A stretch of DNA of 7,704 bases from an uncultured Clostridium sp. (lineage in GTDB: Bacteria > Bacillota > Clostridia > TANB77 > CAG-508): the NCBI GenBank assembly GCA_946008205.1, contig CAMGAZ010000062.1, forward strand, positions 1-7,704, read 5' to 3'. Shown piece after piece: positions 1 through 6,611 of this stretch. How positions within the stretch are numbered: position 1 is the first letter of the stretch; each line of letters opens with the position of its first letter. The translations under genes were made by a program, and so were the position numbers. The notes under the pieces are model-generated. The model ran no database searches. It was not told the origin of the DNA and saw nothing but the letters and a program-made list of their open reading frames with translations.

Positions 1-44
1 AAATTGGTATTTTTCGGTCTTAATATAAAAAAGAGGGTGCGCGT
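1..44 (+). other. Leader before ligA, possible tail of an upstream gene
   Basis: Forty-four bases holding the ligase ribosome site (AGAGGG, 32-37). Two frames are open from the window edge and close early (TAA at 21-23 and at 26-28), and either could be the last codons of an upstream gene of the same block. A third frame runs into the ligase gene. No spaced -35/-10 pair was found, so transcription probably enters from upstream. Confidence 0.35.
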
Positions 45-1922
45 ATGGAAGATATTAAAAACAAATTTGAAAAACTAAAAGCTGCAGAACAGATCAGATT
101 GCTGAAATTATGGGACGATGCTTATTATAACCAAGATAATCCATTAGTAACTGATGAGGAATATGACTATTATGTTGCTTATTATAATTCAAAACATCAG
201 GACAAGAAATATACCAGTAGTCTTGGAAATTCTTCTGACGATTTTAAAAAGTTTACTCACCAATACCCCGTTCTTTCTTTGGCTAAAATTACAACCAAAG
301 AAGGTTACGATGAATATGGTAAGAAATTTGATTATAATGTTGTAGTCGAACCAAAAATCGATGGTCTTACTGTTGTATATTATCCTGATGGGACTCTTGT
401 AAGTCGTGGTAACGGTCATGTAGGAGAAATCCTTCCTAATGCAAAATTCATCATGGGATTACCAAAACCTTTAGATAAACCTGTAAGAATAGAAGTATGC
501 ATCGATAAAGATGTTTATGTTACTATTCCTGGAGCAAACAAGAACGCCAGGAACCTGGCAGCCGGCATTTTAAGACGTAAGACTCAGACAGAGGAAATCA
601 AATATCTTACATATTATGCTTATAACATTCTTGGTTCCGATCTTTCAGAAGAAAATCAACTTATTACATTAAGACAAAACGGTTTCAAAATTGTAGACTA
701 TGTAAAATTAGATTCTGATGAACGATATAATAATTATTTTGAATCTTTAAGTACATTGTCGGATGTTTGTTTAGCTCCTACAGACGGTATCGTTATCAAA
801 AGTAATCTTCCGGAGCTGGCCAATAGTATGGGTATGACAGCTCATCATCCTAATAACATGGTTGCTTTTAAATTCGAAAGCCAGATTGCTGAAACTACAT
901 TAACAGATATTGAATGGAGTATGGGACGTACAACTTTTACTCCTGTAGCTATATTTAATCCTGTTATTTTAGGTGGCAGCACTGTGCAGAAAGCCAGTCT
1001 TCATAACCTTAACATTATTAATAAATTGGGATTAAAGATTGGTTCTAAGGTGTGTGTTACTTTAAAGAATGAGATTATTCCTCAGATTATCTCTTGTCAT
1101 AATAGTGCAGACAGTATCTGCATAACTGTTCCGGAATCATGTCCTTATTGTGGAGAAAAACTTTGCATCAATTCTTCTGAAGAACTTGAATGCCAAAATG
1201 AAGAATGCCCTCATCTGTTGCTTAATGATATTGAAAGACTGGTATCTAAAGAAGCAATGGATATTAACGGTATTTCTGAAGCCAAAGCTGTAGATATTTA
1301 TAATTATATGGTATCTAAAAATATGGGCCGCTTCGCTTTTAATTTATATAATTTTAATGTTGATAAAATCCAGGAAGCTTTATCTTGTTCTTATTCCAGT
1401 GCATCTATATTCTATAATGCCATTCAAAAGACAAGAATAAATGTGGATCCGGCCCGATTCTTATATGCTTGTAATGTTCCTAACCTTGGCTTAAATACTG
1501 CTAAAGATATTATGAAATTCTTTGACTATGATATTCAGAAATTTTTAGATGAATTCCATGATAAAGCTTTAGAGATAGACGGCATTGGTGAAATTATAAA
1601 AAACAGTATTACCAATAGACTTTATTATATTTCTCGGTGTTCTTTGATGATTAATTCTTTTAAGGCTCCAGAAATAGTTAACAAAAAATCGGCCGCTAAG
1701 AATTTTGTTATTACCGGTACATTAAAAGAACCAAGAAAATATTATGAGGATCTTATTACTAAACATGGCCATGTGTTCCAGAAATCTATAACCAAAACAA
1801 CAGATTATCTTATATGTGGCGAAAAAGCTGGAAGTAAAAAAGCCAAAGCTGAAAAAATGGGAATCACTATTCTTACTGAAGAAGAGTTAATCAATAAATT
1901 AAAAGAGGGTGACCAAAAATAG
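45..1922 (+). CDS. ligA: NAD+-dependent DNA ligase (LigA family)
   Basis: Seals 3'-OH/5'-phosphate nicks in duplex DNA using NAD+, through a ligase-AMP intermediate. The 625 residues are slightly short for LigA (about 670) but the usual domain order is there. The NMN-binding Ia domain has YY at 27-28 and TDEEYD at 36-41. The adenylation domain has EPKIDG at 102-107 with nucleophile Lys104, RGNG at 121-124, Glu150, Arg169 and Arg177, DGIVIK at 247-252, and Lys276 in AFKF. The OB region follows (GRTTFTPVA at 294-302, LHN at 319-321), then a four-cysteine zinc site (Cys366, 369, 383, 388), helix-hairpin-helix segments at about 400-535, and a BRCT domain at about 548-621. The start is an ATG 7 nt after an AGAGGG ribosome site. 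Asn123 replaces the Asp usual in the TRGDG motif. It heads the block and probably acts on replication intermediates with the polymerase downstream. Family assignment is secure; the viral or plasmid origin is inferred. Confidence 0.96.
   Translation: MEDIKNKFEKLKAAEQIRLLKLWDDAYYNQDNPLVTDEEYDYYVAYYNSKHQDKKYTSSLGNSSDDFKKFTHQYPVLSLAKITTKEGYDEYGKKFDYNVVVEPKIDGLTVVYYPDGTLVSRGNGHVGEILPNAKFIMGLPKPLDKPVRIEVCIDKDVYVTIPGANKNARNLAAGILRRKTQTEEIKYLTYYAYNILGSDLSEENQLITLRQNGFKIVDYVKLDSDERYNNYFESLSTLSDVCLAPTDGIVIKSNLPELANSMGMTAHHPNNMVAFKFESQIAETTLTDIEWSMGRTTFTPVAIFNPVILGGSTVQKASLHNLNIINKLGLKIGSKVCVTLKNEIIPQIISCHNSADSICITVPESCPYCGEKLCINSSEELECQNEECPHLLLNDIERLVSKEAMDINGISEAKAVDIYNYMVSKNMGRFAFNLYNFNVDKIQEALSCSYSSASIFYNAIQKTRINVDPARFLYACNVPNLGLNTAKDIMKFFDYDIQKFLDEFHDKALEIDGIGEIIKNSITNRLYYISRCSLMINSFKAPEIVNKKSAAKNFVITGTLKEPRKYYEDLITKHGHVFQKSITKTTDYLICGEKAGSKKAKAEKMGITILTEEELINKLKEGDQK
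1904..1921 (+). promoter_or_regulatory. Ribosome site inside ligA end, with candidate ATA start
   Basis: The 11-mer aaaagagggtg at 1901-1911 is identical to the ribosome site before the ligase gene. Here it lies inside the last ligase codons. Nine bases after its GG the frame of the small gene offers an ATA at 1919, which overlaps the ligase TAG as ATAG. No ATG, GTG or TTG exists in that frame between the upstream stop at 1910-1912 and the GTG at 1964. This suggests translational coupling with a near-cognate start. The purine run also simply encodes Lys-Glu-Gly, so chance is not excluded. Confidence 0.45.
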
Positions 1923-1963
1923 AAAATATTAATTTTGATGAATTTATCAAAGCATTAGATAAT

Positions 1964-2347
1964 GTGACCAAATCATTATCTAATGCTAGTGCCGAAGAGA
2001 CACTAAGAAAAAAAGAGCTTTCCAATATTGATGGAAAACTCCAGGATCTTTATCATGAAGCAGAATTCTCTACATTATCAAGAAGAGAAAAATTGGCACT
2101 GCTTAATTCTATTATGACTGAGCGACAGAATCGTCGTAAAATCAAAAACTCTTTAGAGCTCATAGAACCATGCTTTAAACTTGTTTCTGATTGTTCCAAG
2201 ATTGTACATCTTTTAAACTCTTTATCTAATCGTCTTAAAGATATACAAGTAATGCAAGACAGCAGAGTTTATTCTAACCGTTCTGAAGATACAAGCTACC
2301 TTAAGATATCTCAGAACCGTAGCAATAAAAAGAACAATAGAAAATAA
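1964..2347 (+). CDS. Small charged helical protein, function unknown
   Basis: I do not recognise a function. The product is 127 residues from the GTG at 1964, or 142 from an ATA at 1919. It looks largely helical and soluble, without signal peptide or membrane segment. Its core at about 19-61 (IDGKLQDLYHEAEF, then a spaced RREK and ERQNRRKIK) recalls, from memory only, a group of small uncharacterised proteins common in phages of Bacillota. The tail at about 105-127 is rich in Lys, Arg, Asn and Ser, likely disordered and basic, so nucleic-acid contact is possible but not shown. It lies between ligase and polymerase genes, its reading frame is already open across the ligase stop, and the polymerase follows about 20 bp later, so co-expression is likely. 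The GTG at 1964 has no good ribosome site; the strong one upstream at 1904-1911 points instead to ATA 1919. Confidence 0.75.
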   Translation: MTKSLSNASAEETLRKKELSNIDGKLQDLYHEAEFSTLSRREKLALLNSIMTERQNRRKIKNSLELIEPCFKLVSDCSKIVHLLNSLSNRLKDIQVMQDSRVYSNRSEDTSYLKISQNRSNKKNNRK

Positions 2348-2355
2348 TAAGAAAG

Positions 2356-2371
2356 AAGGTGTGTGTATGTG
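2356..2371 (+). promoter_or_regulatory. Polymerase ribosome site with overlapping ATG-TGA and GTG start
   Basis: An AAGGTG ribosome site at 2356-2361 precedes a run of GTG/ATG triplets. The GTG at 2363 is only 3 nt from the GG and too close. The in-frame GTG at 2369 is 9 nt away and is the preferred start. Between them, in another frame, an ATG at 2367 sits at the ligase-like spacing of 7 nt but is followed at once by TGA. A ribosome starting there would stop immediately, two bases out of frame with the polymerase, which could lower or tune polymerase translation. Confidence 0.55.
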
Positions 2372-5188
2372 AGCGAAAATAAAATGGACTATGCAGTGCT
2401 TCATGCCCATGATACTTATGGCAGTATTGGAGATTCAATCTTAAAAATAAAAGATTATGTCGCCAAAGCCAAAGAACTGGGCCTTAGCAGTATTGCAATT
2501 ACTAACCATGGTTCTATGTCTACATTTGTTAATTTTTATGAGGAGTGTAAAAAGAATAATATTAATCCTATTATCGGCTGCGAGATTTATTTCTGTGACG
2601 ATAGAACGATTCATACAAAAGAAAACAAGGATTATAGTCATCTGATTCTATTGGCTAAAAACTATAATGGTTTGCTTAATCTGTTAAAGATTCATAATCA
2701 TGCTCAATCTGAAGGTTTTTATTACAAACCAAGAGCTGACTGGGAACTTTTAGAAAAATATCATGAAGACATTATTTGTCTGACGGCTTGTGTTGCAAGC
2801 CCTTTGGCAAAATATATTTTTGCCGATGACAAACATAATCTTCATAAAACATTGAGCCGGCTCCAAAAAATTTTTAAAGACGATTTTTATCTTGAAATTC
2901 AACCAGGTAGTTTTGAGCAGCAAATCACTTATAATGATACTTTAGTATGCCTTGCACACAGTTATAATATTAAACTTGTAGCTACTAATGATATTCATTA
3001 TCTTAATAAGCTTGACTGGAATATCCATGATTATCATGTTAAAGATGCCAGAAAAATGAATCTTGATGATCCAATGATTTATCCGGATAAAATCTATTAT
3101 CTAATGAGTAGAGAAGAACTTATAAACGCTTTTACTCTTACAGATTTTGTAGACTTTGCTACAGTAAGACAGGCAGTTCGTAATACTCTCGAAGTAGCTG
3201 GTAAATGTCATATCGAGTTGCCGGATCTTAACGTAATGCCTCAGTATTCCAGATTTATTGATGAATATGGAGTATTGGAAGATTTATGTATTGAAGGATT
3301 GTCCGAATTCTTTGATACAGTTAAGTATCCGGTTGATAAGGATACATATATCAAACGGTTGGCATTTGAATTATCTACAATCAGGAAGTTAGGTTTTTCC
3401 GGATATTTTCTTATTGTTAAAGATTTCTTGGACTTCTGTGACTATAACAATATAGCCCGAGGTCCAGGAAGAGGCTCAGCTGCAGGATCCATTGTCTCAT
3501 TTTTGTTAGGCATTTCTATTGCAGATCCAATCAAATATGATTTGATGTTCGAAAGATTCTTGTCTGTTAACCGTAAAAACTGGCCGGATATTGATTGTGA
3601 CATTACTAATGAAGGAAGAGAAGAACTATATCAACACTTAAAAGAAAAATATGGCGCCGAACATTGCTGTTTCGTAAGAACATATGGTATGAGAAAAGCC
3701 AGGAACGCTATTAAAGCAGCCTGTCGTATTCTTAATATCGATGCTCAGGAATCTAATCAGATTTCCAAACTGATTCCATATGTAAATTATGACAGCAATG
3801 GTGACAAACATGTTGATCTTTCTATCGATGAAGCTCTTGAGTCTGTACCGGAATTTAAATATATCGCAAAAAAATATCCGGATATTATTAATATGGCTAA
3901 GAAGATTGAAGGCTATCCTTCAAGTACCGGTATTCATCCGGCCGGAGTCGTTATCAGTCCTTTAAAAGTGACCGAAAAATATCCATTAGTCCCTTGTAAA
4001 AATGATTGTTTTATGGCTTCTTCGTTAGATTTAAAAGACGTAGAAAAGCTTTCCGGTGTCAAATTTGATTTATTGTCTTTGTCATCGTTAACAGCTATTC
4101 ATAATACAATCAACAGTGTTGGTATAAAGATTGATTATACTGATGAACAATTCTTAAGTGACCCAAAAGTATGGGAACTTATCGGATCCAATAACACCTG
4201 TGGCCTATTCCAGATATCTTCCAAAGTATATAAAACCAGAATGCCAAGGCTTAAACCTAAAAGCATTCAAGGATTGGCAGCTTGTCTTGCATTAGTTAGA
4301 GGACCTTGTATTTCTTCCGGAGCAGACAAAAAATATATATCTATTATCAATGGAGAACAGCAGCCTGTCAAATTACATGATGTATATTGGGAAGCAACCA
4401 AGAATACTTATGGTATTGTAATTTATCAGGAACAGATCTTGAAAATATGTATTAATATGGGTTTTGATTCAGAAACAGCTTATAAGATTCTTAAAGCGGT
4501 TTCAAAGAAGAAAATTAAAGAGATTGAAACATACAAAGATAAATTTTATAATCTAGGCCGGCAAAAAGATATTAAAGACGATATTCTTGATACTATCTGG
4601 CAAGAGATTGTTAATTCCGGTCTGTATGCTTTCAATGTCGCACATGCAACAAGTTATGCCTTATTATGTTATTCCAGTGCGTATCTTATGACTTATTATC
4701 CTGTCGAATATCTTAGTAATCTGCTTACTAAAGTCTATTCCAACAAGGTTTCTGTAGAAGCAAATTTAAAAGATATTATTGATACCTGTAAATCCAGAGG
4801 TATTAAGATTCTTCCACCAGACCTTAATAGTCCTTGGAATTTTACTGTTCATGGAAAAAATATTAAAGCCGGGTTCTGTTCTGTAAAGGGAATAGGGGAG
4901 TCTTGTTTTAACGAGATCAACAAACACAAGGATTGTAATAGCCTGGAAGAATTTGTTAAAACCGTATCCGGCAGAGCTGTTAATAAAAGAAATATATTAA
5001 CAATGATCGCGGCCGGAGTTTTTAAAACCAAAAACAGATTGTCGTTGGCAGAGCATTATATAAAAGATATAAAGAAAGAAAAAGAGTTTGACGGCAAAAT
5101 AAAAATCGGTTCCGAAGTATTGATTAATCTATATAAGGATTCTGCGAATAAGATAAATAAAAATATCTTTGGCGCGCAACTGTTTTAG
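2369..5188 (+). CDS. dnaE: DNA polymerase III alpha subunit (C family, DnaE type) with PHP domain
   Basis: Replicative DNA polymerase, 939 residues from GTG 2369 (941 if GTG 2363 is used). The N-terminal PHP domain carries the expected metal ligands: His12 and His14 (HAH), Asp22, His47 in ITNHG, Glu72, His91, Cys141, and Asp208 and His210 in TNDIHY. This suggests a working metal-dependent 3'-5' exonuclease, unlike the degenerate PHP of E. coli DnaE. The polymerase core shows GPGRGSAAGS at about 365-374, catalytic Asp407 and Asp409 in PDIDCD, Asp567 in VKFDLL, YQEQ at 686-689 and the fingers segment FNVAHATSYAL from 755. Helix-hairpin-helix DNA binding follows at about 830-888. The protein ends about 50 residues later with FGAQLF, so the OB fold and tau-binding region of host DnaE (about 1160 residues) are missing. 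That shortening suits a phage or plasmid polymerase. Assignment is secure; exonuclease activity is inferred. Confidence 0.95.
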   Translation: MSENKMDYAVLHAHDTYGSIGDSILKIKDYVAKAKELGLSSIAITNHGSMSTFVNFYEECKKNNINPIIGCEIYFCDDRTIHTKENKDYSHLILLAKNYNGLLNLLKIHNHAQSEGFYYKPRADWELLEKYHEDIICLTACVASPLAKYIFADDKHNLHKTLSRLQKIFKDDFYLEIQPGSFEQQITYNDTLVCLAHSYNIKLVATNDIHYLNKLDWNIHDYHVKDARKMNLDDPMIYPDKIYYLMSREELINAFTLTDFVDFATVRQAVRNTLEVAGKCHIELPDLNVMPQYSRFIDEYGVLEDLCIEGLSEFFDTVKYPVDKDTYIKRLAFELSTIRKLGFSGYFLIVKDFLDFCDYNNIARGPGRGSAAGSIVSFLLGISIADPIKYDLMFERFLSVNRKNWPDIDCDITNEGREELYQHLKEKYGAEHCCFVRTYGMRKARNAIKAACRILNIDAQESNQISKLIPYVNYDSNGDKHVDLSIDEALESVPEFKYIAKKYPDIINMAKKIEGYPSSTGIHPAGVVISPLKVTEKYPLVPCKNDCFMASSLDLKDVEKLSGVKFDLLSLSSLTAIHNTINSVGIKIDYTDEQFLSDPKVWELIGSNNTCGLFQISSKVYKTRMPRLKPKSIQGLAACLALVRGPCISSGADKKYISIINGEQQPVKLHDVYWEATKNTYGIVIYQEQILKICINMGFDSETAYKILKAVSKKKIKEIETYKDKFYNLGRQKDIKDDILDTIWQEIVNSGLYAFNVAHATSYALLCYSSAYLMTYYPVEYLSNLLTKVYSNKVSVEANLKDIIDTCKSRGIKILPPDLNSPWNFTVHGKNIKAGFCSVKGIGESCFNEINKHKDCNSLEEFVKTVSGRAVNKRNILTMIAAGVFKTKNRLSLAEHYIKDIKKEKEFDGKIKIGSEVLINLYKDSANKINKNIFGAQLF

Positions 5189-5202
5189 TTTTTTATCTAT
5201 TG

Positions 5203-5220
5203 AAAGGAGTAAAAAACTTG
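5203..5220 (+). promoter_or_regulatory. Ribosome site fixing a TTG start
   Basis: AAAGGAG at 5203-5209 is one of the strongest ribosome sites in the window. It lies 8 nt before a TTG at 5218. The longest open frame begins at another TTG at 5200, but that codon is upstream of the ribosome site and would place the site inside the gene. The TTG at 5218 is therefore the better start, and the N-terminus reads MVTYAEL. Confidence 0.8.
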
Positions 5221-6588
5221 GTAACATATGCAGAATTAATTTCTAAAATATATAAAGAATATCTCGATCCCAATAAAAGAGATATTCTTTTAAACTCTAA
5301 TTTTGCTATTGTGAGAAGTAAAATGCTAAAAGATATGTATGAAATGTATAGAATCTTTGCGTTAACTTCTGACCAAAACAAAACAGAATTAGAATTACAT
5401 ACGATTGATGGTAAAAATCCTACCATTGATGCTACAAAAAATGTCATTAAAAAGATTATTGAATCTGTCTCTATCGAAGAAATGATTGTATCTCTTCAGG
5501 ATTTTCAGAATAACGTTCTTAACTTCTTTAATAATAAAGTCCTGATGGCCGGTGCATACAACAGTCTTCATGTAGATTATGGCTATTTGGATTTCTTTGA
5601 AGAACCGAATTATGATTTTGATAAGCTGTTTGCCGATCTGAAAACAAGTAAAAAGTTTATAAATTTGCTTTGGCTTTCAGCTATTACATCTCATGAACCG
5701 GAAGATGATATGAGACAGCATTGGAAAAACTTTCATGCAAATACAGATTTAAAAGTTTATGGGTATTTCTTTGCTCCAAATACTCCTTATAATGTTTATG
5801 AAGAAGCTTATAGGAAACTAACCGACAGGCATCTTGTTGAACAAGATACTACAAAAATCAGAGTAAGCACACGTTTTGACATTGGTTTTCTGGATTTCTC
5901 TAATTATCGTATGAGTGATGATGCTATCGTATATACAAAATTCTTCTATTATCTTAATAGTCATATAAACAAAGGGGCGCCGCTTATTATCGGTATTCAT
6001 AAATATAATTTAACCGAAGAGGTCCTAAATTTTTTCTCCAAATATCTTTCCGATGTATCTGTATATACAAAAGAAAATAGTGACTATGTACTTATCGTAG
6101 GTCTTACAAGAAGAAGAAATAGTGATGATATTAAAACTTATGAAACCATTATCTCTCAGACGATTGGTATCTCTTCTCCGGGTCTTGTTTATGATGTATT
6201 TGGCTGCGAAGAAGAAAATATAATTTTTAGAACTACGTATATCAGTGAACAAGCCGTTTTAGACGTTCTTGAGAGAAATCAAGAGCAAGTAAACAATATT
6301 ATTCAAGATCAAGTTAAAATTATCGATTCTTATAGTAGTCAGAATACTCGTAGACCATTGATTCCATTTAGTCCTGGTCAGTTAGGTCTAGTTCTGGTAA
6401 GTGGTGATATTGATGGCATCATTGATGAAGGAGACGGTTGCTATCATGTCATCAAAGGCTCAGTATATAGAAATCCCACTACGATTACGGAAGAAGATGG
6501 TACGATTTCTACTAGAAAAACTACCTATAATGTTGCAACATCTGTAACCGTGATGCTTGCAAACGGGAAAAAAATTACATTAAGATAA
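5218..6588 (+). CDS. DUF6094-like protein, probable inactive methyltransferase
   Basis: A 456-residue protein. Its C-terminus (RRPLIPFSPGQLG at 378-390, then GDIDGIIDEG at 396-405 and VIKGSVYR at 411-418) resembles, from memory, the end of DUF6094 methyltransferase-like proteins, which carry an RPLxPLxxGHLALLLAxG stretch followed by hVKGxV. The middle matches their Rossmann part in order: LLWLSA (150-155) where a DPCAGEG SAM loop is expected, KVYGYFF (179-185) where YGVEL is expected, FDIGFLDFSNY (220-230) where a LNPPYD motif is expected, then strands at 254-260 and 290-296. None of the three SAM or catalytic signatures survives, so it is probably non-enzymatic, perhaps a DNA-binding or helicase-partner subunit. 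Residues 1-145 are mostly helical and unrecognised. There is no signal peptide or membrane segment. The helicase gene starts 23 bp later with its own ribosome site. Family placement is moderate; function is inferred. Confidence 0.65.
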   Translation: MVTYAELISKIYKEYLDPNKRDILLNSNFAIVRSKMLKDMYEMYRIFALTSDQNKTELELHTIDGKNPTIDATKNVIKKIIESVSIEEMIVSLQDFQNNVLNFFNNKVLMAGAYNSLHVDYGYLDFFEEPNYDFDKLFADLKTSKKFINLLWLSAITSHEPEDDMRQHWKNFHANTDLKVYGYFFAPNTPYNVYEEAYRKLTDRHLVEQDTTKIRVSTRFDIGFLDFSNYRMSDDAIVYTKFFYYLNSHINKGAPLIIGIHKYNLTEEVLNFFSKYLSDVSVYTKENSDYVLIVGLTRRRNSDDIKTYETIISQTIGISSPGLVYDVFGCEEENIIFRTTYISEQAVLDVLERNQEQVNNIIQDQVKIIDSYSSQNTRRPLIPFSPGQLGLVLVSGDIDGIIDEGDGCYHVIKGSVYRNPTTITEEDGTISTRKTTYNVATSVTVMLANGKKITLR

Positions 6589-6611
6589 AGAAATAAAGAA
6601 AGGAGACAAAT

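Noticed and set aside
4..26. Promoter-like TTGGTA and TAATAT upstream of ligA
   Set aside because: The spacing is about 11 bp, too short for a standard sigma-70 promoter, and AT-rich DNA yields such words by chance.
1920..1931. Stop-codon recoding (TAG or TGA read as sense), as in some gut phages
   Set aside because: Reading past the ligase TAG meets TAA within three codons and past the polymerase TAG meets TGA within five codons, and all genes are intact under the standard code.
5172..5177. GCGCGC and scattered GGATCC palindromes as functional sites
   Set aside because: They are single short words inside coding sequence with no clustering or spacing pattern.
5177..5196. AACT/AGTT hairpin followed by a T-run after the polymerase stop, as a terminator
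   Set aside because: The stem is only four mostly A/T pairs and the next gene starts about 30 bp later with a strong ribosome site, so termination is unlikely.
5200..5217. TTG at 5200 as the start of the DUF6094-like gene
   Set aside because: It lies upstream of the AAAGGAG ribosome site, which instead serves the TTG at 5218.
4849..5447. Minus-strand open frames of 60-84 codons around the polymerase end, and others elsewhere
   Set aside because: They are antisense to well-supported coding sequence, overlap it fully or nearly so, and show no recognisable protein features or ribosome sites worth calling.
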